Of a stretch of DNA of 8,080 nt, positions 1-6,600 are shown piece by piece. Under the pieces are notes generated by a model. The model was not told the DNA's origin. It saw nothing but the letters and a program-made list of their open reading frames with translations, and did no database searches. Location of the stretch: positions 1 through 8,080 of the forward strand of contig WRCI01000072.1 in assembly GCA_009784145.1 (NCBI GenBank), in the 5' to 3' direction. A program made the translations under genes and the position numbers. The first letter of the stretch is position 1. Every line of letters begins with the position of its first letter. The DNA is from Methanobrevibacter sp. GTDB taxonomy: Archaea; Methanobacteriota; Methanobacteria; Methanobacteriales; Methanobacteriaceae.

Positions 1-20
1 AAAATTTTATACGATATAAT

Positions 21-32
21 ATTTTATATAAT
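21..32 (+). promoter_or_regulatory. Probable TATA box of the purF promoter
   Basis: The 12-mer ATTTTATATAAT contains TTTATATA (23-30), a good match to the archaeal TATA box. A start site about 25 bases downstream would fall near 50-55 and give a leader of roughly 55-60 nt before the TTG start. The same 12-mer occurs at 1704-1715 and 1793-1804, upstream of the other transcription unit, which supports its use as a promoter element. A weaker alternative box (TTTAATATA, 56-64) cannot be excluded in sequence this AT-rich. Confidence 0.5.
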
Positions 33-98
33 TTAATGATAAAATTCTATAACAATTTAATATAAAATTCAATACATTTTTAATAGATAGTGAACTAT

Positions 99-102
99 GG
101 AG
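99..102 (+). promoter_or_regulatory. Ribosome binding site deciding the purF start
   Basis: GGAG lies 8 nt before the TTG at 111. The in-frame GTG at 90 is upstream of this site and has no purine-rich sequence before it, so TTG at 111 is the better start. The adhesin gene has exactly the same arrangement (GGAG, 8 nt, TTG). Confidence 0.7.
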
Positions 103-110
103 ATTTTGTT

Positions 111-1547
111 TTGAAAGATAAATGTGGTATTATTGGTATCTACTCTAAAGACCATTCTAATGAGGTTTTTTCCCCTATTTATTATGGATTACATGCTTTA
201 CAACATAGAGGACAAGAATCAGCAGGAATAGCTACTTATAATTCTAATAATATTAAAAAAGACTCAAATGGTAATCGAAAGGGCATGAATCATCATTGTG
301 GTATGGGTTTATTGATTGATGCTTTTAAAAACTATGAAATTAATGAATTATGTGGTGAAGTGGGAATTGGTCATGTAAGATATTCTTCTACTGGTCACTC
401 AAGGTTTGAAAATTCCCAACCATTTGTAACTAGTTTTGATAACTGTGAAATAGCTATTGCTCATAATGGAGATATTGTTAATTCTGGAGAGCTTCGCAGA
501 GAGTTAATGTCTGAAGGTGTTGAATTTACTTCTGATACTGATTCAGAGATAATATGTCATTTAATTAAAAAAGAATTTTCTAAAAATTATGATATGGTTG
601 AAACTATTGAAAATATTTCTAATATTATTATTGGTTCTTATTCACTTGTTATTATGGTTAATGAAAATCTTTATGCTATTCGAGATCCTGCTGGTATGAA
701 ACCATTAGTTTTAGCAGAAAAAAATGATATGTATATTGTAGCTTCTGAAACAGTAGCTTTTGATATTATTGGAGCTAAGTTTATCCGCGATTTTAAACCT
801 GGTGAGTTGATTTACTTTGATGGTAATAAAGTCAATAGTCATATGGTTGAAAAAGCAGCTACAACTCAAAATGCTCATTGTATGTTTGAATATGTTTATT
901 TTGCAAGACCAGATAGTATTATTGATGGTCAAACAGTTTATCAAGTTAGACTAAATATTGGGAAAGAATTATATAAAGAGTTTCCAATTGATGCAGATAT
1001 TGTAATGCCAGTTCCAGATTCTTCTATTCCTGCAGCTATTGGATATTCTAGAGCTTCTGGAATTTCTTATGGTGAAGGATTAATTAAAAATCGTTATGTT
1101 GGACGTACTTTTATTATGCCAACTCAAGAAGAAAGAGAATTAGCAGTAAAACTTAAAATGAATCCTTTAAAATTAGAACTTAAAGATAGAAAAGTTGTAA
1201 TTATTGATGATAGTATTGTTCGTGGAACTACTTCTGAATCTTTAATACAAGTGCTTAAAGAAGCTGGTGCAAAAGAAGTTCACTTATTAATTGGTTGTCC
1301 TCCAGTAATAGCTCCATGTTATTATGGTGTAGCTATGGCATCTAAAAAAGAATTAATTGCTTCTAATAATTCTACAGAAGAAATAAAGAAAAAATTAGGT
1401 GTTGATTCATTAGGATATATAAATTTAAAAGCTCTTGTTAATGCTATAGGTATTCCTGCCAAAGATCTTTGTTTAGGATGTGTTACAGAGAACTATCCTA
1501 CCGAAATTCCTAGTGATTTAGAAGTAGAAAGCTATTATAAGTTTTAA
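111..1547 (+). CDS. purF: Amidophosphoribosyltransferase (glutamine PRPP amidotransferase)
   Basis: This cytosolic enzyme makes 5-phosphoribosylamine from PRPP and glutamine, the first committed step of purine synthesis. The start is taken as TTG at 111, giving 478 residues, the usual length; GTG at 90 would add seven. The N-terminal Ntn-type glutaminase domain shows the nucleophile Cys5 in CGIIG, so a four-residue propeptide (MKDK) must be removed to free it. It also shows RGQES (33-37), RYSSTG (from Arg90), HNGD (118-121), SDTDSE and RDPAGMKPL. The C-terminal phosphoribosyltransferase domain has the PRPP loop [14 protein letters not shown] (362-375). Cys257, Cys403, Cys454 and Cys457 match the four 4Fe-4S ligands of the Bacillus subtilis-type enzyme, so this is the Fe-S class. 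No frame defect is seen. The gene stands alone here, followed by a strong oligo-T zone. The function call is near certain; only the start codon is open. Confidence 0.97.
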   Translation: MKDKCGIIGIYSKDHSNEVFSPIYYGLHALQHRGQESAGIATYNSNNIKKDSNGNRKGMNHHCGMGLLIDAFKNYEINELCGEVGIGHVRYSSTGHSRFENSQPFVTSFDNCEIAIAHNGDIVNSGELRRELMSEGVEFTSDTDSEIICHLIKKEFSKNYDMVETIENISNIIIGSYSLVIMVNENLYAIRDPAGMKPLVLAEKNDMYIVASETVAFDIIGAKFIRDFKPGELIYFDGNKVNSHMVEKAATTQNAHCMFEYVYFARPDSIIDGQTVYQVRLNIGKELYKEFPIDADIVMPVPDSSIPAAIGYSRASGISYGEGLIKNRYVGRTFIMPTQEERELAVKLKMNPLKLELKDRKVVIIDDSIVRGTTSESLIQVLKEAGAKEVHLLIGCPPVIAPCYYGVAMASKKELIASNNSTEEIKKKLGVDSLGYINLKALVNAIGIPAKDLCLGCVTENYPTEIPSDLEVESYYKF

Positions 1548-1549
1548 AT

Positions 1550-1695
1550 CTTAATTTTTTTATTTTCATATACTTTTTATTTTTAATTTTTCTATTTTAA
1601 ATTTTAATTTTTATATTTTTAATTCTAATTTTTCTAATTTTTATATTACTTTTTTTTAATTTTTTAGTAACATTTTTTATTAATATAATTTTTTT
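1550..1695 (+). terminator. Archaeal oligo-T termination zone after purF
   Basis: Starting directly after the purF stop, the + strand is an almost continuous series of T-runs, including T8 at 1650-1657, T6 at 1660-1665, T6 at 1673-1678 and T7 at 1689-1695. There is no stable hairpin before them. Archaeal RNA polymerase terminates at such T-rich tracts without a hairpin, so purF transcription probably ends here at several positions. Confidence 0.7.
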
Positions 1696-1716
1696 AATAG
1701 AAAATTTTATATAATA
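1693..1716 (+). promoter_or_regulatory. Promoter-like element, copy 1 (upstream)
   Basis: This 24-nt sequence recurs exactly at 1782-1805. It holds TTTATATA (1706-1713) preceded by the A-rich stretch TAGAAAA, the expected layout of an archaeal BRE followed by a TATA box. Transcription would begin near 1735. It lies just past the purF T-tracts and reads toward the small ORF and adhesin. No transcript evidence is available. Confidence 0.5.
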
Positions 1717-1781
1717 TCAAATACATAATATAATTAATATGTAAATTTCACATATATAGATGAGTCTTTTTTTAATAGGAA

Positions 1782-1805
1782 TTTAATAGAAAATTTTATA
1801 TAATA
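1782..1805 (+). promoter_or_regulatory. Promoter-like element, copy 2 (downstream)
   Basis: Exact second copy of the 24-nt BRE/TATA-like element, 89 nt after copy 1, with TTTATATA at 1795-1802. A start near 1820-1830 would give a leader of about 380 nt before the ATG at 2209. The two copies may be tandem promoters of the adhesin unit or the result of a local duplication. Confidence 0.5.
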
Positions 1806-1857
1806 CTTTATATATATAATATATACACAATTATAATGTTTGTTTGGATTAAATAAA

Positions 1858-1875
1858 ATATTTTTATAAAAATAT
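1858..1875. repeat. 18-bp perfect palindrome
   Basis: ATATTTTTATAAAAATAT reads the same on both strands. It lies about 30-50 bases after the predicted start site of promoter copy 2 and overlaps the first unit of a 19-nt direct repeat. A dimeric repressor site or a short RNA hairpin is possible. In such AT-rich DNA, chance is also possible. Confidence 0.4.
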
Positions 1876-1909
1876 GTATTGAAATGTTTATATAAAAATA
1901 TGTATTGAA
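1865..1909 (+). repeat. 19-nt direct repeat, two copies with a 26-nt period
   Basis: TATAAAAATATGTATTGAA occurs exactly at 1865-1883 and 1891-1909, with 7 nt between. The 26-nt period is about two and a half helical turns. The position downstream of the TATA-like boxes would suit a pair of regulator binding sites. It is not a CRISPR: there are only two units and no spacer-sized gap. Confidence 0.55.
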
Positions 1910-1932
1910 TATCTAAACTATTATGGATTAAA

Positions 1933-1979
1933 ATATATAGCTATATATAATTTCTCATAATTTTGGAATTGATATGAGA
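1933..1979 (+). other. Palindrome plus possible hairpin in the leader
   Basis: ATATATAGCTATATAT (1933-1948) is a 16-bp perfect palindrome. It is followed by TCTCATA (1953-1959) pairing with TATGAGA (1973-1979), a 7-bp stem with a 13-nt loop. Both lie in the presumed 5' leader of the adhesin unit. The role is unknown and the stems are short and weak. Confidence 0.35.
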
Positions 1980-2007
1980 CATTATTAAATTAAAAAATTT
2001 TTTAAAA

Positions 2008-2094
2008 ATGAGGGGCATTGTTGAAGAGCTTTTTGAGTTAAGAGCTTTTTTTTGTTTGAGTAATTTAAAGGCGGGTAATTTATTGTTCAAATAA
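2008..2094 (+). CDS. Possible 28-residue leader peptide, doubtful
   Basis: An ATG at 2008 opens a 28-codon frame ending at TAA 2092. The peptide begins MRGIVEELFELRAFF and ends NLKAGNLLFK, a charged and hydrophobic mix unlike the Asn/Ser-rich proteins nearby. It covers the only comparatively G-rich part of the intergenic region. Against it being a gene: no ribosome binding site precedes the ATG, and such a short frame can arise by chance. It spans the hairpin at 2024-2053, so a leader peptide linked to attenuation, or a gene remnant, can be imagined. Nothing in its sequence is recognised. Confidence 0.15.
   Translation: MRGIVEELFELRAFFCLSNLKAGNLLFK
2024..2053 (+). other. Hairpin followed by a T-run in the leader (possible attenuator)
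   Basis: AGCTTTT (2027-2033) pairs with AAGAGCT (2040-2046) around a 6-nt loop, with one G-U pair, and T8 occupies 2046-2053. The stem can extend outward by three more pairs into the T-run. The 11-mer AAGAGCTTTTT is also a direct repeat (2024-2034 and 2040-2050), so the structure may be a by-product of that duplication. It resembles a bacterial intrinsic terminator, which is unusual in archaea. Its position ahead of the small ORF would suit premature termination. Confidence 0.35.
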
Positions 2095-2122
2095 ATATTT
2101 TAAATAATATTTTTATTTGAGC
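2085..2122 (+). other. Second leader hairpin
   Basis: GTTCAAATAAA (2085-2095) pairs with TTTATTTGAGC (2112-2122) over 11 positions with one G-U. An inner TATT/AATA stem (2096-2099 with 2106-2109) sits past a 2-nt bulge, with a 6-nt loop. It lies about 87 nt before the ATG at 2209. It is AU-rich, so stability is modest. Confidence 0.35.
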
Positions 2123-2154
2123 ATATTTTTTGAGTAAATTTTTTGAGTAATTTT
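2116..2154 (+). repeat. Three 13-nt tandem repeats (TTTGAG motif)
   Basis: Three adjacent 13-nt units start at 2116, 2129 and 2142, each beginning TTTGAG and ending in an A/T-rich run (TTTGAGCATATTT, TTTGAGTAAATTT, TTTGAGTAATTTT). Two more TTTGAG copies stand at 2032 and 2055. The cluster is just upstream of the small ORF. It could be a repeated protein- or RNA-binding site, or a tandem duplication. Confidence 0.5.
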
Positions 2155-2196
2155 TTTACTTGTGCAAATTTTACTTATAAAAATGATAATTTTTTT

Positions 2197-2201
2197 AAGG
2201 A
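2197..2201 (+). promoter_or_regulatory. Ribosome binding site of the small ORF
   Basis: AAGGA stands 7 nt before the ATG at 2209. This chooses ATG 2209 over the in-frame TTG at 2143, which follows only T-rich repeat sequence. Confidence 0.6.
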
Positions 2202-2208
2202 AATTGAA

Positions 2209-2445
2209 ATGAATAAATTTGAGGATTCTTTATTTTCAAAGGTTTCTTCATTTTCAATCACCAATTTTTCATCCGTAATTAAGGTTTATGATAATATGAG
2301 TTTTAAGAATAATATTAATCTTATTCCAGCTAATCAAATAGCTAATCATAATCATAATCCTAGTGCTGTTTTGTTTTTAAATAGAAATAACTCTGTTAAG
2401 TCTAAATCATCATTTGTTAATGTTTTTTCGGAGTGGTTGAATTGA
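2209..2445 (+). CDS. Hypothetical 78-residue protein, coupled to the adhesin gene
   Basis: The family is not recognised. The start is ATG 2209 because AAGGA precedes it by 7 nt; the same frame is open upstream to a TTG at 2143, which would give 100 residues. The protein begins MNKFEDSLFSKVSSFS, is rich in Asn, Ser, Phe and Lys, contains an NHNHNP stretch near the middle and ends FVNVFSEWLN. No signal peptide, membrane segment, cysteine or known motif is visible, so it should be cytoplasmic. Its TGA stop (2443-2445) overlaps the adhesin's TTG start (2442-2444) as TTGA, and the adhesin's ribosome binding site lies inside its last codons. That is the usual sign of translational coupling and the main reason to believe it is translated. 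It could be a regulator, a secretion partner, or only a leader ORF; none of these is shown. Confidence 0.55.
   Translation: MNKFEDSLFSKVSSFSITNFSSVIKVYDNMSFKNNINLIPANQIANHNHNPSAVLFLNRNNSVKSKSSFVNVFSEWLN
2430..2433 (+). promoter_or_regulatory. Ribosome binding site deciding the adhesin start
   Basis: GGAG lies 8 nt before TTG 2442. The alternative in-frame GTG at 2433 overlaps the GGAG itself and so cannot use it. TTG 2442 is therefore preferred, as with purF. Confidence 0.7.
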
Positions 2446-2534
2446 GCAACAAGTCAGATGCTTTGTTTTTAAAAATACTTTTTGTTTTTTTAACATTAGC
2501 TATCTGTTCATTTTTTGTTAGTGCTTCTTTTGCA
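2442..2534 (+). other. Signal peptide of the adhesin-like protein
   Basis: Residues 1-31: a short N-region with Lys4 and Lys11, a hydrophobic core ILFVFLTLAICSFFVSA, and an S-F-A/A cleavage site after Ala31. It points to Sec export to the cell surface. Confidence 0.75.
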
Positions 2535-3617
2535 GCTACAGGCATTGATGATGTTTTGACTAATAATCAATCAGATGGAAATGACTCAGTTGTAGGAAGT
2601 CTAGCTTTTAATGATAATAATGGATTTGAATCCAATATATCTCCTATTAATAATTCTGTAACTCCTAATAATAGTAGTGGTAACTCTCCAGGGAATGTGG
2701 GGATTGTGCCTGCAGGTAGTGTTACTAATTTGCCTTTTGTTTTTGTTGATCCATTAAGAGGCAGTAATGGTAATATTGGAAATAATAGTAGTGCAGCATT
2801 ACTAACACTTGAAGAAGCATATAGATGTGTTGCTTCTGGAGGTATAATTTATCTTCTTCCAGGAGTTTATACTGGCACTGCAAATAGATTAACTGCTATT
2901 GCCAAACCTGTTAATATTATGGGTTACACTCATGAGGGTGGCGAAGTCATTTTTTCAGGATTTACTACAACTATATTCACAATAACTAATGCGGTTGCTA
3001 ACAATACTAATATTTCAAATATTACGGTGGTTAATTCAACTGGAGTATTTCTTGATGTGAATGTAGGAGATTCTATTTTAAATATAACTGTTAAAGATTG
3101 TACTTTTGCAAATATTAGTAGTAGTGCTACTGGATTCACTCTTTTTTCATCTAGTGCTGCGGGTAAGTTTGTTTCAACTGTAAATGTTATTGGTTGTACT
3201 TTTTTTAATATTCGTTATACTGGCACATTTGGTAATAATGTCATTACTTCAATATTTGGAGGACTTGGAGTAGGTACTGCAAGTCATTTAAATTGTTATA
3301 ATTCTACTTTTATAAACATTTATAATCTTCCAGTTTATAGGGGAACTAGTAGTTTGAAAGCAACAATTAATTTTGAATTATGTTCATTTATAAATAATAC
3401 TGTTGTGAGTGCGAATGCTATTATAGACTTGCTAGGTACTGCAGGTGCAAATGCTTTTACTTATCTAGGTCTAATTTTGAGGATAATAATGCAACTGGAA
3501 AAAGTTTACTATATATTAATAGTAATACTCAGTCAATTGATTTCCAATATAATCGTTTTTATAATAATCTTTTTACAACTCTTGCTACTTCAGCAGCTAC
3601 TGTTGGTCATAATTTAA
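2442..3617 (+). CDS. Adhesin-like surface protein, N-terminal part (frameshifted gene)
   Basis: This is the first part of a giant secreted protein. From TTG 2442 it starts MSNKSDALFLK, then has a hydrophobic stretch (residues 12-28) and a likely signal peptidase site after SFA (Ala31). A low-complexity Asn/Ser/Gly linker runs to about residue 97. FVDP (101-104), followed by a stretch ending in GGIIYLLPGVYTG, is the classic entry of pectin-lyase-like right-handed beta-helices in archaeal adhesins. Rungs repeat the pattern C/S-x-F-x-N: CTFANI (220), CTFFNI (252), STFINI (288) and CSFINN (314). True coding ends near residue 343; the last ~49 codons, to TAA 3615, are a hydrophobic Ile/Leu-rich out-of-frame tail. 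The rest of the protein continues in the overlapping -1 frame. Related proteins lie on the surface of gut methanogens and some bind host or protozoal cells. The partner here cannot be told. Truncated, it would be a secreted partial beta-helix. Confidence 0.8.
   Translation: MSNKSDALFLKILFVFLTLAICSFFVSASFAATGIDDVLTNNQSDGNDSVVGSLAFNDNNGFESNISPINNSVTPNNSSGNSPGNVGIVPAGSVTNLPFVFVDPLRGSNGNIGNNSSAALLTLEEAYRCVASGGIIYLLPGVYTGTANRLTAIAKPVNIMGYTHEGGEVIFSGFTTTIFTITNAVANNTNISNITVVNSTGVFLDVNVGDSILNITVKDCTFANISSSATGFTLFSSSAAGKFVSTVNVIGCTFFNIRYTGTFGNNVITSIFGGLGVGTASHLNCYNSTFINIYNLPVYRGTSSLKATINFELCSFINNTVVSANAIIDLLGTAGANAFTYLGLILRIIMQLEKVYYILIVILSQLISNIIVFIIIFLQLLLLQQLLLVII
3462..3476 (+). other. Site of the -1 frameshift in the adhesin gene
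   Basis: The first frame reads sensibly to TAT CTA GGT (YLG, 3462-3470) and then turns into a hydrophobic Ile/Leu-rich tail. The frame beginning with TCT at 3470 reads SNFEDNNATGKS, another beta-helix rung, about 30 residues after the preceding rung CSFINN. Adding one T after 3470 would give YLGSNFEDNN, so loss of a single base here is the simplest account. Stops in the second frame at 3368, 3374 and 3395 confine the shift to between 3398 and 3617. No slippery heptamer or long homopolymer is present. Confidence 0.8.
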
Positions 3618-6600
3618 GTAATAATTGGTTTGGAGATAACCATGTACCTCCATTGGGAGGAAGTCTTAATAGATATGTATCAAATTTTTTCATGATGAAT
3701 ATAACATTTTTGAATGTTACAAATAATACAGCTTATTATAGTCTTATGCTAATTTTGAATGATAGTAGTGCTTTTATTCCTGACTGGTTAACATATTTTT
3801 ATGGGTATTATGAAGAAACTACTCTGGGTATTAATGGAACATTCCTTGCTAATTATCCGAATATTATAGGCGTTCCATTAAGTCATGATGTGTCCCAAAT
3901 TCGTCTTACTTTTAGAGTTGATGATTTTGTGTGGGTTGCTGATCCTATTATTTTGATTCCAACAAATTTGACAGTATATGCTCTTACTGAGAATGAGCTT
4001 AGACCTGGTGAAAATGTAACTCTTCTTGCTTTATTAACAGATAATAATGGTGTAGGGTTGGCAAATAGGAATGTTAGTTTTTGGGAATATGATGATGATG
4101 GAGTATTGCAGTTTATAGGGAGGGTATTAACAGATGCTGGTGGTGTTGCTTTGTTACCAGAGCATCTTGTTAGATATAAAAGCTTTACTGTTTTTGCTGA
4201 GTTTGATGGTTATGATTTGTATATGGCTTCGAGTGGAGAAGCAACATGTGAACTTTTTAAACTTAATACTATATTAATTATTCATCAACCTCAGGATACT
4301 GCTTTTGGAAAAAATATTACAATTACTGGAACATTCAGAACCACAACTGGAAGTCCATTAGGTGGGTTTATATTTTCACTTTCACTTAATGGTGATGAAT
4401 ATGAGGTTATTGTTAATTCTGATGGCACTTGGTCTTTTAATTATCCTGTTGGTATAATAGGTCCAATTAATGTATATGGTTATTTTTTTGAAACTATTGT
4501 TTATGAATATAGTTCTGATGAGAAATTATTTTATGGGATAAGATTAAGTAGTTATTTGCAGATTGAGGATGTTCCGAATGTTTTTTTAAATGATACTGCT
4601 TATATTAATGGTACTTTAATAGATGAAAATGGAAATCCTGTTAAGAATGCTATGATTAATGTGACTATTACTGGTGTGAATGTGAATCTTAATGTGACTA
4701 CTACAACTGATGAGTATGGTAATTGGAATATTAGTTATAATAGGACGAATACTACTGGACTATATCATGTTGTTGTTGTTTTTTCTGGTAATGATATTGT
4801 ATTTAGTGTTTCTAATACAACAGTTTTTCAGGTTATACCTTTAAGTACTCAACTAACTATTAACCCTATTGATGATGTACCTGGTGGTTCTAATGTTAAC
4901 ATCACTGGTACTTTAATTGGTCGTGGAGGTGTTCCTGTTGTTAATCGTACTATTTTTATTATTATTACTCATGGTGAAACACAGAATACCTATAATACTA
5001 CTACTGATGAGTATGGTAATTGGAGTTATGAACTTATTGGTGTGGAAGATGGTTATACAATAAATGTTTTAGCTACTTTTAATGGTGATACTACAGCACC
5101 AATAACTTTTTCTTGTTCATCTAATTCAACTTTTTTTAATGCAGATATTATGTATATTACTACATTAGTCATTGATGATATTGATAATGTTGAAGTTGGT
5201 TCGTGGGTTACTATTACTGGTACTTTATATTATGATGATGGAGGTACTATTCCACTTCATAGTACAAATTTGACTGTGCGTGTTGAGGGTATCCCTTATA
5301 ATGTAACAACTAATGATAATGGATTTTGGAGTCTTCCTTATTTTGTAAATACAACTAGCTCTATTAATGTTATTGCTATATTTAATGGAACTGCTATTTT
5401 TAGTGTTGCAACTGCGGCAGCTACATTTAATGGGGATGTTATTAAATCTATTTTGATTATAGATAATATTGATCCTACTAAGTTAGGTCGTAATATTACT
5501 ATTAGGGGTATGTTGTTAGGTGTAGATGGTAACCCTGTACACAATGCTAAAATTACTATTGAGATTAATCGTAATCAAAATATTACAATTACTACTAATA
5601 ATGGATTTTGGATTATTGAAAATATACCTGTAGGTATGACTGGAATAAATAATGTTATTGCATATTTTGATGGTGAAATAATTGATGGTGTGGATAACTA
5701 TGGTGCTGTATCTAATAGTACTTCTTTTATTGGACTTAGTTTAAATAGTACTATTGTTGTCAATGATATTGCTCCTACTTTAATTAATAGATTTGCTAAT
5801 ATTACTGGCTATTTAGAAGATGAGAATGGTGATAGAATAGCTCATGTTCCAGTTAATGTTCGTATTGGACTTATAACATATAATACCACAACTGATGAAT
5901 ATGGTAATTGGTATGTTGATGATGTTTTGGTTACAAGGGTTGGAACTATAAGTGCAACACCTATGTTCAGGGGAAATACTAATCATACTCCTTCTTCTAA
6001 AAGAGTTACTTTTATGGGGTTACCTTTGGAGAGTCATGTAAATATTAATCCAATACCAAATATTAGAGTAGGTGAAAATGTTACTATTACTGGTAGTTTA
6101 ACTGATATTGATGATAATCCTATTCCAAATGCTAATCTTACTATTATTATTCATGATTCTAAACTTATAAGAACAAGCGAGATTATATTTACTAATAGTC
6201 AAGGACTTTGGTCATTTAATTATTCTACTAATAATGGAGGTCATGTTTCAGTTCGTGTTGTATATGATGGTAATGATACTTATCATTCTGGAACTGGTGA
6301 AGATCACTATCATGTTTTTGAATATAATACATACATTACAATTGATGATATAGGTAATACAAAATTATATATTAATACAACTATCTCAGGTTACCTCTTT
6401 AGGGAGAATGGGGATAGTTTTGTAGGTCTTGTAGGACAGGAAGTTATTATTATAGTGGATGGAAAAAATTACACTACATCTACTGGTATTGGAGGTCTTT
6501 GGAGTATTTCTCACAATGTTACTAGTGTTGGTGATATAAGTGTCATTGCTATTTTTGATGCTATTGATGTGTACAATAATGCAACTAATTCTTCTAATTT

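Noticed and set aside
711..944. Minus-strand open frame of 77 codons inside purF
   Set aside because: It lies wholly within a certain gene on the other strand, has no recognisable protein character and is explained by AT-rich codon shadowing.
1865..1909. CRISPR-like repeat pair
   Set aside because: There are only two 19-nt units 7 nt apart, with no spacer-sized gap and no cas genes in view.
2143..2208. TTG at 2143 as the start of the small ORF (100 residues)
   Set aside because: It sits within the 13-nt TTTGAG repeats with no purine-rich site before it, whereas ATG 2209 has AAGGA at good spacing.
1548..2208. tRNA, other stable RNA or insertion sequence in the long intergenic region
   Set aside because: The sequence is too AT-rich for a tRNA fold, and I saw no transposase motif or terminal inverted repeats with target duplication.
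2930..3139. Minus-strand open frame inside the adhesin beta-helix
   Set aside because: It is a shadow of the + strand gene, with no ribosome binding site or recognisable family.
3471..3617. Hydrophobic Ile/Leu-rich C-terminus of the first adhesin frame as a membrane anchor
   Set aside because: The hydrophobicity comes from reading AT-rich adhesin codons out of frame. The same DNA in the other frame gives rung motifs, so the tail is an artefact of the frameshift.
4483..5137. T7 runs at 4483-4489, 4581-4587 and 5131-5137 as the cause of the frame break
   Set aside because: The frame is continuous through all three. They could slip in principle, but the actual shift lies more than 1 kb upstream at a site without such a run.
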